Positions 21,677 to 32,044 of a stretch of 64,000 bases of DNA are shown one piece after another. The stretch comes from Symbiodinium natans (taxonomy: Eukaryota; Sar; Dinophyceae; Suessiales; Symbiodiniaceae). Location of the stretch: positions 262,001-326,000 of the forward strand of contig CAJNDS010002368.1 in assembly GCA_905221605.1 (NCBI GenBank), in the 5' to 3' direction. The notes under the pieces were generated by a model. The model made no database searches. It saw only the letters and a list, made by a program, of their open reading frames with translations, and was not told the DNA's origin. Within the stretch, counting starts at the first letter, position 1, and the number at the start of each line of letters is the position of its first letter. A program made the translations under genes and the position numbers.

Positions 21677-22159
21677 AGGTTTAGGGAAATCCCTGACTCT
21701 CGCCTAACTCAATTTGCGGGAGTTGTAAGGGACGAAAACGAGATGAAGGAGATAAAGGGTTTTTCTCGTAAGCTTCACTGCGAATCACCCGGTTTAGGGC
21801 CATGATGATTCTACTTCCAACCAAGGGTCTAGATACCATTCAGAGGGTTTTTGGCCACCGCTGAAAACCTAAGCAACACAAATCCTACTGCATAGCCCTC
21901 ACGGCCCAATGGACTTTGAACCCTATAAAATCCCAGTCCCCCAACACAGCCCACCCAACACCCCTGTGCAACATGTACATCTGGATACACCCTAATCACG
22001 AACCCTAAGCCCTAAGCCCGAAACCCCGAAATCCTAAATCCCCTAAATAAGCCTGCGGGCCCAGGACCCCAAACCCCAAGCCCCCCCAAACCCTAAACCC
22101 TAAACCCTAAACCCTAAACCCTAAACCCTAAACCCTATAAATCCCCAAAGGAAGCCCCC

Positions 22160-22256
22160 TTGCAGGCGAAGACATCTTAAAATGCCCCCTCGGGCCGACC
22201 CTTAGGCCTGTAGAAAAAGGCGCAGGCACGGCTCCAGATCCTCCTGAACTGGACCC
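22160..22256 (-). CDS. Candidate exon island
   Basis: Minus-strand frame VQFRRIWSRACAFFYRPKG. Alternatively TTCAG|GAG opens EDLEPCLRLFLQ with GC donor CTACAG|GCCTAAG. The frame choice is open. Confidence 0.35.
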
Positions 22257-22375
22257 AGTGAGGTTTAGGGTTTAGGGTTTAGGGTTTAGGGTTTAGGGTT
22301 TAGGGTTTAGGGTTTAGGGTTTAGGGTTTAGGGTTTAGGGTGAAGCTGTCAGGCTGGACAGTTTTAGGGGTTCAA

Positions 22376-22615
22376 CTAGGGTTTAGGGTTTAGGGTTTAG
22401 GGGTTAGGGTTAGGGTTTAGGGTTTAGGGTTTAGGGTTTAGGGTTTAGGGTTTAGGGTTTAGGGTTTAGGGTTTAGGGTTTAGGGTTTAGGGTTTAGGGT
22501 TTAGGGTTTAGGGTTTAGGGTTTAGGGTTTAGGGTTTCGGGTTTCGGGTCTCGGGTCTCGGGTTTCGGGATTCGGGTTTCGGGTTTCGGGTTTCGGGTTT
22601 AGGGTTTAGGGTTTA
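22376..22615 (+). repeat. Telomere-like array with TTTCGGG tail
   Basis: About twenty-two TTTAGGG copies pass into TTTCGGG/TCTCGGG copies (about 22535-22598) and back. Among the longest arrays in the window; another at 22262-22340 precedes it. Confidence 0.9.
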
Positions 22616-22904
22616 GGGGCTTTAAGGGGTCCTAAGGGGCGTTTAAGGGGGGGTGTTTTCAGGGTCTTAAGGGCGTGTTAAGGGGTTTTCAGGGGGCTTA
22701 AGGGGGTTTTAAGGGAGTCTTAAGGGGGCTTTAAGGGCTTCAAGGGGTTTTGAGAAGTGTTTCCGTCCTGTTTAGGGCTTAGGGTGGAGTTCTTAGCAGA
22801 GAGCCATGGGCTGTGGTGCCCGAGGGATGCGTGAAGCATGAGTTGAACATTGACGGTTTAGGGTTTATGGTTTAGGGTTAGGGTTTAGGGTGAGCTTCTG
22901 CATC

Positions 22905-23006
22905 CTAAGCCCTACAAGGAGGGCCCCCCTTACAACCCTAACTATAGCCAAGGCCTAGTAGGGTCCGCAAAAAGTCTACTGATAGCTAGGGGGCTCCTCC
23001 TTGTAG
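22905..23006. mobile_element. Fold-back element, family D
   Basis: CTACAAGGAGGGCCCCCC and GGGGGCTCCTCCTTGTAG are near-perfect inverted ends. Related copies are at 27838-27925 and 55460-55560. Confidence 0.7.
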
Positions 23007-23316
23007 TTTGAAAAAGCAAAGATCAATCAGGCCCCTAAAGCCAGGGAACCCCCCCCCCCCCCCGGCAAAACGCAAAACTCTAGATCCTATACCCAAAGGC
23101 TCCGATGTAGGACCTTTGTAGGGTGGTGTGCTAGAATCCCCAAAAGCTAGAGAAACAAAGATCAGGCAAAACAGGCTAGGCTATGCCCATGTCATAAGCT
23201 AGGCGCAGCCATAAGCTAGGCGTAGCCATTCCAATGGTCACTCATGATGAGTTACACCCTAAACCCTAAACCCTCAGCCCTAAACCCTAAACCCTACACC
23301 CTATAAAACCCTAAAC

Positions 23317-23405
23317 CCGAAGCTCCCCAGCTGACCTCGGGCACTGTCGTCGGAACGAAGGTGTGCAGCAGCTGCTCCAGCGACGGCCAAGGACACTTCT
23401 CCAAC
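23317..23405 (-). CDS. Candidate exon
   Basis: CCACGGAG|G opens LEKCPWPSLEQLLHTFVPTT and VPEVSWGAS, ending TTCGG|GTTTAGGG. Confidence 0.45.
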
Positions 23406-23814
23406 CTCCGTGGCGTGTTGGGGTTTAGGGTTTCGGGTTTAGGGTTTAGGGTTTAGGTTCCAAGAGATTGCGGTTTTAAGTTCAGGATGTGTATAATATA
23501 TATATATATATATAAAGATACAAAACCATCGGGAACAACCCAACAACACAGAATAGGTCAAAGTACATTCCAAGCACAGGGCTTGGGCTTCAGGTTTAGG
23601 GTCCAAGGGCTTAGTTGGGGCTCAAGCTTAAAGCAGCTCAGTGTCTCGTGGGTTCGGGCTGTTGAGGCACCATGACCCTAACCCCTAAACCCTAAACCCT
23701 AAACCCCATGCAGCTTTGGAAGGGAATGCGGTGAAGAAACAAGGAGGGGCTACAACGAGGGAAACCCCTAGCCATAAGTAGAGTTTTTTAAGGATCCTAA
23801 CCTAGACCCGCGAG

Positions 23815-23915
23815 TAACCTAGGAAAAAAAAGGTGCCCTTTTTGGTTTTAAGGGGGTTATAAGGGAACCCCAACCCTAAAAAAAGGAAAAACGGGCCTAC
23901 TCCCTACCATGCATG
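23815..23915. mobile_element. Dispersed repeat, family J
   Basis: AAAAAGGTGCCCTTTTTGG then TTATAAGGGAACCCC. Relatives at 51226-51345 and 54950-55140 share the AAAGGGT..CC..TTTTGGTTC..GGGG..TTAT order. Confidence 0.45.
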
Positions 23916-24149
23916 CTGCTGCTTCTGCTGGGGGCTTTGGGGTTTTGGATGCCTAAACACCAAACCCTGCAACCTAATTTGGGTTGCCGAGGTCGCTTTG
24001 CCGAAAACTTAGAGTCTAGTAAGGGTGATTTGAAGTAGGGTTCATATTTCTTGTACCCCCACCAAAAAAGGACACCAAGTATATACACCCACCAAAAGCA
24101 AAAAAGATCCTTATATACACGCACCAATAGCAGATATATAAACCCTGCT

Positions 24150-24245
24150 TCATTTAGGGTTCAGATCCGGCCTGAGCCAGTCGGTCGCCCACAGTGGATC
24201 CTGCTCGGGTACGGGGTGAGAGGGCTTCACGTAGAGCCCCCGAAG
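24150..24245 (-). CDS. Candidate exon, possibly 3' terminal
   Basis: GCTAGCAG|CTT opens LRGLYVKPSHPVPEQDPLWA and TDWLRPDLNPK, then TGA. The NPK tail comes from AACCCTAAA, so the stop may be in an unspliced intron instead. The plus strand is open too. Confidence 0.42.
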   Translation of the reverse strand, partial: LRGLYVKPSHPVPEQDPLWATDWLRPDLNPK

Positions 24246-24303
24246 CTGCTAGGTTCATGGCACTTAGGGTTTAGGGTTTAGGGTTTAGGGTTTAGGGTTT
24301 AGG

Positions 24304-24442
24304 GGTACTTATGAACCAGTTATAACTGTACCTTATAACCCACTGATAAGCCCTTAAGTGCCCTTATATGTTGAGAAGTAGAGTCATGAGTACAGTTATA
24401 ACTGGTTAAGAAGTACCATGAACCTCCAAGTGTCTGGCCGGT
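24304..24442. mobile_element. Fold-back element, family A
   Basis: Contains AACCAGTTATAACTGTAC and its inverted partner GTACAGTTATAACTGGTT, ending at ACCATGAACCTCCAAGTG. The family termini, TACTTGGAGGTTCATGG and complement, recur at least ten times in the window. Confidence 0.75.
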
Positions 24443-24894
24443 AACTATGCGTTGAAGTCAGGTTTTGGTAGTTTGGGGCACGTGTAGGGTTTCAGGCTTT
24501 TGCTTGGCCAACAAGATAGAGCACCAAATCCTTCAGGGCTGAGGGGTCTCTCCTCCTGCAAGGACTAAGCCCGAACCCGAAAACACAGATCACCCAATGC
24601 GGCCCCAACCCTCCAAGAAACGTGTAATTAATGCCGGCAGCTCCGAAATTCTCCGCTTGTGTATGGACTAGGTTTCACGCCGTAGAAGTCTATGAGGAGA
24701 GTTGAGAGCTTTCTGTGATAAGGAAGCTGATGCCTCTACGTAGAGTTCCCACGCAGGTTTATGACTTCAGTAGGACTAGGATTTTGGGTTCAGGGTTTAG
24801 GGATTAGGGCTAGGAATCAGCAACTCAGGGAAAAGTCTTCGACAAAAACAGACACAACCATACCCCAAATTGGCACCTACTTCAAGATGGGTGT

Positions 24895-25002
24895 TTATGG
24901 TTTGGGCCTCCAGGTACTACCTGGGGTCCCAAGCATTCCCTGCAAAGGTACCACGAAAATGTACCGCACCCTTCTCGCTGCCTGCACCGGCGGCGCGCCG
25001 TC
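24895..25002 (-). CDS. Candidate exon with stop
   Basis: TTGTATCAG|GAC opens DGAPPVQAARRVRYIFVVPL and QGMLGTPGSTWRPKP, then TAA. An internal GTACCTTTGCAG could instead be a donor and acceptor. Function unknown. Confidence 0.42.
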   Translation of the reverse strand, partial: DGAPPVQAARRVRYIFVVPLQGMLGTPGSTWRPKP

Positions 25003-25344
25003 CTGATACAAGGGGCTGTGTAAAGATCGGGGGCGGCGGTTCAGGAAAATTCAGGGTTGATGATTCAGGTTGGGTTTAGCAGGATTTTGGGGAGGCTTAT
25101 CCTGAACCCTAAACCCTAAACCCTAAACCCTAAACCCCGGTCCTAATCTTGAGGCTTTGGTGCACTTGGTTAGGGCAGGACTGTTTCGGAAACAACGCAA
25201 CCGATGTAGCGGGTTAACAAAAAAACACTTGCCCAAAGGGCCCTAAGTACCTGTATGGGGGACACTTACCCAAGCCACAGTAGTAATTCCGAATGATTAT
25301 AGAAACCCTGCTTTCTAGTATGTAGGTACTTAAGACCCTCTGGG

Positions 25345-25490
25345 TTGGAGCCTGCAGCCACGGATGAAGCGGCTCGCCACCGTGTCTCAGCCGCAACGCA
25401 ACGAGTTGTGGCTGGCGGACGCTGGGCCCACCCTGATCCAGTCAGAGCTTGGGGCACTGAACCCTCAACCACTTACACTATTTCAACCCT
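25345..25490. CDS. Open island, strand unresolved
   Basis: Plus-strand frame from ATG 25366: MKRLATVSQPQRNELWLADA then GPTLIQSELGALNPQ. A second plus frame and one minus frame are also open across the island. Flanks do not follow the usual exon pattern. Confidence 0.25.
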
Positions 25491-25914
25491 AAACCCTAAA
25501 CCCTAAACGCTAAACCGAGCGGTTTGAGGGGGTTTCCATAGCCCCCCCCCCCCCCTCCGCCCCCCCGCGCAATAACGCCAACTCGGCTTAGGGTTTCCAA
25601 TCATGGCTGGGCTGAACCCCTATAAACCATACTGGTGTCAGGGTTTAGGGTTTTAGGGGCTTAGGGTGTGTAGGGTTTAGGGTTTATAGGGTTTAGGGTT
25701 TTAGGGTTTAGTCTAGGACTGATCAAACCTGGGGAAGCCTTAAACAAGATAGCGCGCCGTGATACGACCCACGCCGTAGCGCGTTCCGTTGTCACGGCAA
25801 AGTGGTAGTCTCATCGAGGCAACAAAACGATTTCGATTTCGGTTTGAGAAAAATCTTTGCCCTAAGCCTTAAACGCCAAGCGCAGGCCGCTTTCCCTTAA
25901 GTTTCTGAAGATGC

Positions 25915-26013
25915 TCATTGTTTGGATCTTTCATTCTGATGCTTTCGCCGAGGCAGAAGCCATGTGCAGTTAGTCACCGTACGTTGCACGAAGTAGTTCC
26001 AGCTTTCAGGCAT
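25915..26013 (-). CDS. Small complete open frame, 32 aa
   Basis: ATG to TGA with no splicing needed: MPESWNYFVQRTVTNCTWLL then PRRKHQNERSKQ. It sits in about 300 bp free of telomere-like repeats. Could be a first exon or chance. Confidence 0.3.
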   Translation of the reverse strand: MPESWNYFVQRTVTNCTWLLPRRKHQNERSKQ

Positions 26014-26155
26014 GTTTGCGCCCCTAAACCCTAAACCCTAAACCCTAAACCCTAAACCCTAAACCTTTAGGGTTCGCTCGAATTCGTTTTGGAGTTCGGC
26101 TCAGGCTTCGGGGCATGTCTGTTTAAGAGTAGGATGATAAGTTTCGCCACGTACA

Positions 26156-26317
26156 ATGCGTCGATTTCTGTTTGAGAAGGACTCCGGGTTTTGGCGGAAT
26201 GCGGACAAAGATTTTAGGCTTGCAGAGAGAAGGGTTAGGAAAGTATGGGTTTCTATAATGTACATACTCGGAGAGCTTCGAGAGCTGGCTGGCGGAGTAA
26301 TGTTAACGTCGCTTTAA
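26156..26317 (+). CDS. Small complete open frame, 53 aa
   Basis: ATG with an upstream in-frame stop, ending in two consecutive TAA codons. The peptide is basic then hydrophobic: MRRFLFEKDSGFWRNADKDF, RLAERRVRKVWVSIMYILGE, LRELAGGVMLTSL. It is one of few good plus-strand candidates and converges on the minus frame ending at 26314. A related FRFEKN stretch is encoded near 25828. Function unknown. Confidence 0.38.
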   Translation: MRRFLFEKDSGFWRNADKDFRLAERRVRKVWVSIMYILGELRELAGGVMLTSL

Positions 26318-26724
26318 TAAACCCCCCCCCCCAAAAAAAAAACTTGTTTTGGTCCCCGGGGTTTGGAGGGGTAGAAAAAAACGAGTGGGTGCCGATAATG
26401 CGGATTCTGGGGGTCTTGGGGGGGGTTAGCTGTCAGGGTCTGCTGTGCTTGGTCAATCTCAAACGAGATCTGCTTCTCTAGAGCCTCGGAGCTCGAAAAG
26501 TCTTCTCTGCAAGTAAAATTTCTGATTCCTGGCCGGCCAAATATTACTGTTGTCACCCCATTATTATTTTCACCGGACCCCCCTATATAGACTTGTTTAC
26601 ACACATCGGCCCGAAAACCTCCCGTAATGGAAAGTAGTCTTCGGCTGAGCCCCTCTGGCCCGGCGAATATTACAGTTGCCACCCCATTTATAGATGTGAG
26701 GTTAACATTAGGGCAATCAGTCGC
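26314..26724 (-). CDS. Open frame of about 130 codons with internal duplication
   Basis: Open from just after a TGA. It contains two related segments about 125 bp apart, GVATVIFAGPEG and GVTTVIFGRPGI, also visible as DNA direct repeats (GGCC(C)GGC(C)AAATATTAC). The right-hand part (CREDFSSSEALEKQISFEID) is polar. Its 3' end runs into an A/C homopolymer. No splice sites are needed; no family recognised. Confidence 0.42.
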   Translation of the reverse strand, partial: ATDCPNVNLTSINGVATVIFAGPEGLSRRLLSITGGFRADVCKQVYIGGSGENNNGVTTVIFGRPGIRNFTCREDFSSSEALEKQISFEIDQAQQTLTANPPQDPQNPHYRHPLVFFYPSKPRGPKQVFFLGGGVY

Positions 26725-26829
26725 TCAGGCCAGAGAACGGAACCACCACCCCCCCCTGCCTCAACAACAACACAACAACAACAAAAACAGGGTTCAGGGT
26801 TTAGGGTTTAGGGCTTAGGGTGATTAAAA

Positions 26830-27330
26830 CCTTCAATGAAGCATGGCATAGCCCGTGGCGCGTCTCGTCTACATAGCCCTGATCCCTAAACGCTTTATGA
26901 CAGCAATTCATTTAAGCCCTAAAACGGGAGGCTAAGGACACCACTGATGTGACGCAGGAATTGTGCTAAATTTCTAAACCCTAAACCCTACACTCCTAAA
27001 ACCGATAAACCCTAAACCCCTACTTAAACCCCTAAACCCCTACACCCTAAACCCTCGAACCCCTAACCCTAAACCCTAAACCCCTAAACCCTCAAACCCT
27101 CAACTCCTAAACGCCTAAATCCTAAACCCCTAAACCCCTCAACTCCTGAACTCGCAACCCCTATAACCCCTACCCTCAAACCCCTAAACCCCTAAACCCT
27201 CAACCCCTCAACCCCTAAACTCTAAACCCCTCAACCCTAAACCCCCAAACCCGAAACCCGAAACACACGCCTGGAGCCACCCTAAACCCTAAACCCTAGA
27301 CCCTAGACCCTAAACCCTAAACCCTAAACC
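26830..27330. other. Intron-like CCCTAAA-rich stretch
   Basis: Mostly CCCTAAACCC variants (CCCTCAA, CCCCTAAA). No exon seen. Confidence 0.6.
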
Positions 27331-27410
27331 CTCAACGCCTGGAGCCACGCCAGGAAGTCAGCTTCCTTCTTCGAGCACAGTGGCGCTGAGGCCACATCGG
27401 GAACCCAAGC
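27330..27410 (-). CDS. Candidate exon, phase 0, telomere-like donor
   Basis: GGATGACAG|GCT to TTGAGG|GTTTAGGG, exactly 27 codons: AWVPDVASAPLCSKKEADFL then AWLQALR. One of the clearest cases where GTTTAGGG is the donor. Confidence 0.5.
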
Positions 27411-27837
27411 CTGTCATCCAAGGTTTCTTCGGGGTTTAGGGGTTTAGGGTTTAGGGTTTTAGGGTTTCGGGTTTAGGGTTATATGGGCCCTGAATATGGT
27501 CCCTTATCTCCTGTAAAGGGTTCTGAAGTGTGGGCCGTTGGGTTGTGAAGGGTATGTAACGGGCATAGGGAGTCGCCGTTCTTCGGGTTTCAGTTGTTTT
27601 GCAGGGTGTGGAAGCCCCGAAACCCCCAAACCCCAAAACCACAAATCGAACAGCTGCCCCAAATATTCCTACAACCTCAGGTCCTACAGGGAGTTTTGGG
27701 GTTGAAGTCCTGAAAAGTTGAAGCCCTCGATGCTGGTGGGTTGAGGGCTTACAAGGAGGGGCCATTTCTATACTAACACTGTTCGGGGACTTATAACCTG
27801 AGGGGCCATTTCTATACTAACTACTGTTCAGGGACTT

Positions 27838-27925
27838 ATAACCTGAGTTAGGATCCTTGTAACCCAATTACGGTCCTTAGAACTCTACTTATAACTAGGG
27901 GAGGGGGGCCTCCTTGTAATTGTAG
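27838..27925. mobile_element. Dispersed repeat, family D-related
   Basis: Shares TTAGGATCCTTGTAACCCAA, AGAACTCTACTTATAACTAG and GGGCCTCCTTGTAATTGTAG with 55460-55560 and 22905-23006. Confidence 0.5.
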
Positions 27926-28029
27926 GGTGTGGAGATCTACCTAGCTGTGCTTCATGTTCTTGCCGCCGTTGCTTTCTCTTCGTTTTATCTTGCTTTTTCT
28001 TCTCAGGGCTTCGGGTTTGAGGACCTTAG

Positions 28030-28113
28030 TCCCCCTGAAAAATACGTTTACATCTGGTCCTCTTGAACCCAATAAGGGAAAATACACAATATCCCAAGGG
28101 CCTACCTAGGGAT
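28030..28113. mobile_element. Dispersed repeat, family F
   Basis: GTCCTCTTGAACCCAATAAG then CAATATCCCAAGGGCCTACC. Copies at 28612-28682 and 54583-54650. Read on the minus strand each begins with or near TAGGCCCTTGGGA. Confidence 0.7.
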
Positions 28114-28194
28114 TCAGGGCGATTGTAAAAGTGTAGACAGGTTCTCGGCTGCTACATGAGTGATTGTCAAAATCATGATCCCTTTTGGGGGACC

Positions 28195-28419
28195 CTATGT
28201 ATTAGGTGCCGTATTAAAACTTAATAAGGGTCCAAAAACGGACCATAATTTTGCTAACCACCCACATAGCACATGAGCAAAAGCAATTGCCAGCGAGACC
28301 GACGAATGAAGCCCCAAAGCCCAATGCAGCAGACGCCTTGCCACCTTAAACCTCCTGTCCGAATGTCCAAAAGCGCAAAACAATTCCCATCCAAAACCCA
28401 AAAAAGCCAAAACCTTCAA
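28195..28419 (-). CDS. Open frame of 74 codons, hydrophobic
   Basis: Two hydrophobic stretches (FLGFGWELFCAFGH; LGLHSSVSLAIAFAHVLCGW) suggest a small membrane protein if expressed. The nominal start lies in G-rich repeat DNA and no splice sites are evident, so it may be an intronic chance frame. Confidence 0.27.
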   Translation of the reverse strand: MKVLAFLGFGWELFCAFGHSDRRFKVARRLLHWALGLHSSVSLAIAFAHVLCGWLAKLWSVFGPLLSFNTAPNT

Positions 28420-28489
28420 CCTGAAACCTAAACCCTAAACCCTAAACCCTAAACCCTAAACCCTAAACCCTGAGAGAAGCCCATCAGGC

Positions 28490-28534
28490 CTCCAGGATGA
28501 GCACGGAGAGCCAATCCGAGCCGGTGGTCAGCTC
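28490..28534 (-). CDS. Candidate micro-exon with GC donor
   Basis: CATCCTAG|GAG opens ELTTGSDWLSVLILE, 15 codons, ending CTGGAG|GCCTGATG. If GC is not used as donor the frame stops two codons later. Confidence 0.4.
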
Positions 28535-28611
28535 CTAGGATGGCCCTTATAATGCCCTCGGAAAAAAAGGACTAGGGTTTAGGGTTTAGGGTTTAGGGTT
28601 TAGGGTTTAGG

Positions 28612-28682
28612 GTTTAGTTTTCTGAACATGACCCTCTTCAACCCAATGAGGGAAAAACATATAAAATGTCCCAAGGGCCTAC
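28612..28682. mobile_element. Family F repeat abutting a splice donor
   Basis: On the minus strand the element starts exactly where the exon at 28683-28742 ends: CAG|GTAGGCCCTTGGGACATT. Confidence 0.6.
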
Positions 28683-28742
28683 CTGGGCTCCGAGAGGGGC
28701 AGGGTCCAAGGTGGCCACTCCGCGATCAAGGCTGCTGCGCAC
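28683..28742 (-). CDS. Candidate exon, phase 0
   Basis: GGACTGGTAG|GTG to GCCCAG|GTAGGCCC, exactly 20 codons: VRSSLDRGVATLDPAPLGAQ. The donor is the first base of a family F element. Confidence 0.48.
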
Positions 28743-28773
28743 CTACCAGTCCCAGAGTGGAGGGCTGTAGGGC

Positions 28774-28862
28774 TAAACCCTAAACCCTAAACCCTAAACC
28801 CTAAACCCTAAACCCTAAACCCTAAACCCTAAACCCTAAACCCTAAACCCTAAACCCTAAAC
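28774..28862 (-). repeat. Telomere-like array (CCCTAAA)n
   Basis: About twelve perfect units. Confidence 0.9.
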
Positions 28863-28883
28863 GTGCGAGGAAGTGGCTAACTC

Positions 28884-28980
28884 TTAGTAGGGAATGTTGG
28901 GGGCTCGGGCCCCTACATGTTCCCTCAAACGGTAATCCAGGAGGGGTACACGGTACCAAATTCCCCGAGTCCCTACTAAA
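28884..28980. mobile_element. Fold-back element between short repeats
   Basis: Inverted ends AGTAGGGAATGTTGGGGGCT and the right-end complement AGTAGGGACTCGGGGAATT. Open frames crossing it are probably incidental. Confidence 0.5.
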
Positions 28981-29241
28981 AACTCGCAAGCTACGAAATG
29001 TACTTCCGGCAAGGCCGAACAGCAGGGCCGAATCAAGATGATTGGGACGACATGCCGCTTCATCGAATTGCAAAACCTTAAAGGACCATGTGCCTACATA
29101 GTATATACTTGGGATTTCAAGGGGTACCTATCTGGTAGCTGTAGGGCCCAAGTACAAATACTATTTAGGTACATGAACGCTTAGGGACATGCACTTTGCA
29201 ACTAGTCCTATTCACACAGGGTTTCGGGTTTAGGGTTTAGG

Positions 29242-29360
29242 GCCGTTGCAGTCTCTTGCAGACAAGAATGCCGAAAATTGCGTCTTGCGACTCTGGACGA
29301 CATGCTCATGGAGGCTAGAATTTCGGCACAACCGAAAGGCTGGGGCTAAGGGCAACACCT
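29242..29360. CDS. Open island, strand unresolved
   Basis: Plus strand: a strong acceptor TGCAGTCTCTTGCAG then QECRKLRLATLDDMLMEARI. Minus strand: AAATTCTAG|CC then SMSMSSRVARRNFRHSC. A second plus frame stays open to 29473. Confidence 0.33.
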
Positions 29361-29634
29361 ACATAAACCTTAAACCGCTTCCTGCTAGGCTAGGCAATAG
29401 CCTGCACAGGTGCAGAAAAGCTTTTGAGGGTACGCGCGAACGAAGCCAACCACGGAAAAACCTTGAACGCTAAACCCTAAACCCTAAACTCTAAACCATT
29501 CTAAACCTTAAACCCTTAACATCACCCTAAACCCTAAACCCCAAATCCTGAACCCTGAACCCTGAACCCTGAACCTCACCCTAAACCTAAACCCTGAACC
29601 CTGAACCCTTAATCCTCACCCTGAACCCTTAAAC

Positions 29635-29718
29635 CCTCCACAGCGCCTCCGGATCTCCATGGGGTCTGCAAGGGTCTGCATGTCTCGAAGCAGCTTGCAC
29701 ACTTGCGCGATGCTAGGC
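29635..29718 (-). CDS. Candidate exon
   Basis: CCTACCTAG|G opens PSIAQVCKLLRDMQTLADPM and EIRRRCG, ending GGAGG|GTTTAAGGG. Helical and charged. Last exon candidate before the repeat block at 30 kb. Confidence 0.48.
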
Positions 29719-29899
29719 CTAGGTAGGGTTTAGGGTTTAGGGTTTAGGGTTCAGGGTTCAGGGTTCAGGGTTCAGGGTCCGCCGACCCTGGCGGCGTGTT
29801 GGATGGGTTTGAGGATGGGTTTGAGGAGGTGAAAACCTCCCTCTTTCCCCTTACCCCCCCAAAACCCCGAAGGGGGGGGGGGGGTAGGGGGGTAGGGGG

Positions 29900-30010
29900 G
29901 GTCGGTGCACAATTTTTTCGTGGAGGACCGCGCCACCCGCACAGCGTAAACAGGCGGTTCAGCACAGGGGTAGGGGCGCCCTCAGCAAAATCAGCGTTTT
30001 CGGCACCACA
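29900..30010 (-). CDS. Candidate exon within a longer open frame
   Basis: Part of a 124-codon minus frame (29765-30136). The unique core reads AENADFAEGAPTPVLNRLFT then LCGWRGPPRKNCAP; both flanks are G/C homopolymers that inflate the frame. Confidence 0.35.
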
Positions 30011-30159
30011 CCCCCCCCCCCCCCACCCCCCTCCCCCCCCCCGTGTGCAGCTTAAATAGGGTTTATTTGGAAGCTGGCACTCGTGTTCACAAGAGGAAAA
30101 AAGGCCCCAAAACGTATACTTATTTACAAGAGCCAACTTCCAAATAGACCCTATTTTAG

Positions 30160-31630
30160 GTCCTAGGGGGGGTCCCAGGCCTGAATTAAATATGAAGGCC
30201 CCGATTTAAATATGAATATTTAATTCTGGAGCTTCATATTTAAATTATTTAATTCGGGCCCGGGAATTAAATAATTTAAATAATTTAAATAATTTAAATA
30301 ATTTAAATCCTGGGGGGGGGGGGGGGGGCCGGGCCTCCCGCAGGAGGAATTAAATAATTTAAATATGAAGGCCCCGAATTAAATATTAATATTTAATTCG
30401 GGGCCTTCATATCTAAATTATTTAATTCCTCCTGCGGGAGGAGGCCCGGCCCCCCCCCCTCCCAGGATTTAAAATATTTAAATTATTTAAATTATTTAAA
30501 TTATTTAAATTATTTAAATTATTTAAATTATTTAATTCCCGGGCCCGATTTAAATAATTTAAATATGAAGCTCCCGAATTAAATATTCATATTTAAATCA
30601 TGGCCTTCATATTTAAATTATTTAATTCGGGCCCGGGAATTAAATATTTAAATAATTTAAATAATTTAAATAATTTAAATCCTGGAGGGGGGGGGCCGGG
30701 CTTCCTCCCGCAGGAGGAATTAAATAATTTAAATATGAAGGCCCCGAATTAAATATTCATATTTAAATCGGGGCCTTCATATTTAGTTATTTAATTCCTC
30801 CTGCGGGAGGAGGCCCGGCCCCCCCCCCTCCAGGATTTAAATTATTTAAATTATTCAAATTATTTAAATTGTTTAAATTATTTAAATTATTTCAATTATT
30901 TAATTCCCGGGCCCGATTTAAATATTTTAAATATGAAGGCCACGATTTAAATATGAATATTTAATTCGGGAGCTTCATATTTAAATTATTTAAATCGGGC
31001 CCGGGAATTAAATAATTTAAATAATTTAAATAATTTAAATAATTTAAATAATTTAAATAATTTAAATCCGGGAGGGGGGGGGGCCGGGCCTCCTTTTGCA
31101 GGAGGAATTAAATAATTTAAATATGAAGGCCCCGAATTAAATATTCATATTTAATTCGGGACCTTCATATTTAAATTATTTAATTCTTCCTGCGGGAGGA
31201 GGCCCGTCCCCCCCCCTCCAGGATTTAAATTATTTAAATTATTTAAATTATTTAAATTATTTAATTCCCGGGCCCGATTTAAATAATTTAAATATGAAGC
31301 TCCCATTCCCGGGCCCGATTTAAATAATTTAAATATGAAGGCCACGATTTAAATATGAATATTTAATTCGGGAGCTTCATATTTAAATTATTTAAATCGG
31401 GCCCGGGAATTAAATAATTTAAAAAATTTAAATAATTTAAATAATTTAAATAATTTAAATAATTTAAATAATTGAAATAAATTAAATAATTTAAATCCTG
31501 GAGGGGGGGGGGCCGGGCCTCCTCCCGCAGGAGGAATTAAATAATTTAAATATGAAGGCCCCGAATTAAATATTCATATTTAAATCGGGGCCTTCATATT
31601 TAAATTATTTAATTCCTCCTGCGGGAGGGC
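30160..31630. repeat. Nested palindromes rich in ATTTAAAT
   Basis: Four tandem units (centres near 30377, 30752, 31139, 31568; spacing about 375-430 bp). Each is a palindrome: CTCCCGCAGGAGG, AATTAAATAATTTAAATATG, AAGGCCCCGAATTAAATATT, then the mirror. Between them lie (AATTTAAAT)n runs and GGCCCGGG/G-run blocks that also pair with one another. Confidence 0.9.
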
Positions 31631-31632
31631 CC

Positions 31633-31985
31633 CCTCAATCAGCTTCATCATCATCATCATCCTCATCCTCATCCGCATCATCATCATCATCTTCATTATC
31701 GTCATCATCTTCATCATCTATCATCATCATCTTCATCATCTTCATCATCTTCATCATCTTTTTTCATCATCCCCATCATCTCTCTCATCTCCACGGTTGT
31801 TCCAATATGTTTCATGTGCATCCTTGACATCAATGATCCCAATCAGCTTCATCATCATCTTCATCATCTTCATCATCTTCATCATCTTCATCATTTTCAT
31901 CATCTTCATCATCTTCATCATCTTCATCATCTTCATCATCTTCATCATCTCCATCATCTTCATCATCTTCATGATCTGCTTCATC
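31633..31985 (+). repeat. ATC/TTC trinucleotide microsatellite
   Basis: (ATCATCTTC)n and relatives, split by a short unique piece (about 31788-31845). Open in all sense frames as poly-His/Leu, Ile/Phe or Asp/Glu; not called as protein. Confidence 0.9.
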
Positions 31986-32044
31986 TGCTTCATCCTTCAT
32001 CTGTTTCTTATGTTTCATTGCTTCTTGGGGCCCAGGAGGGCCTG

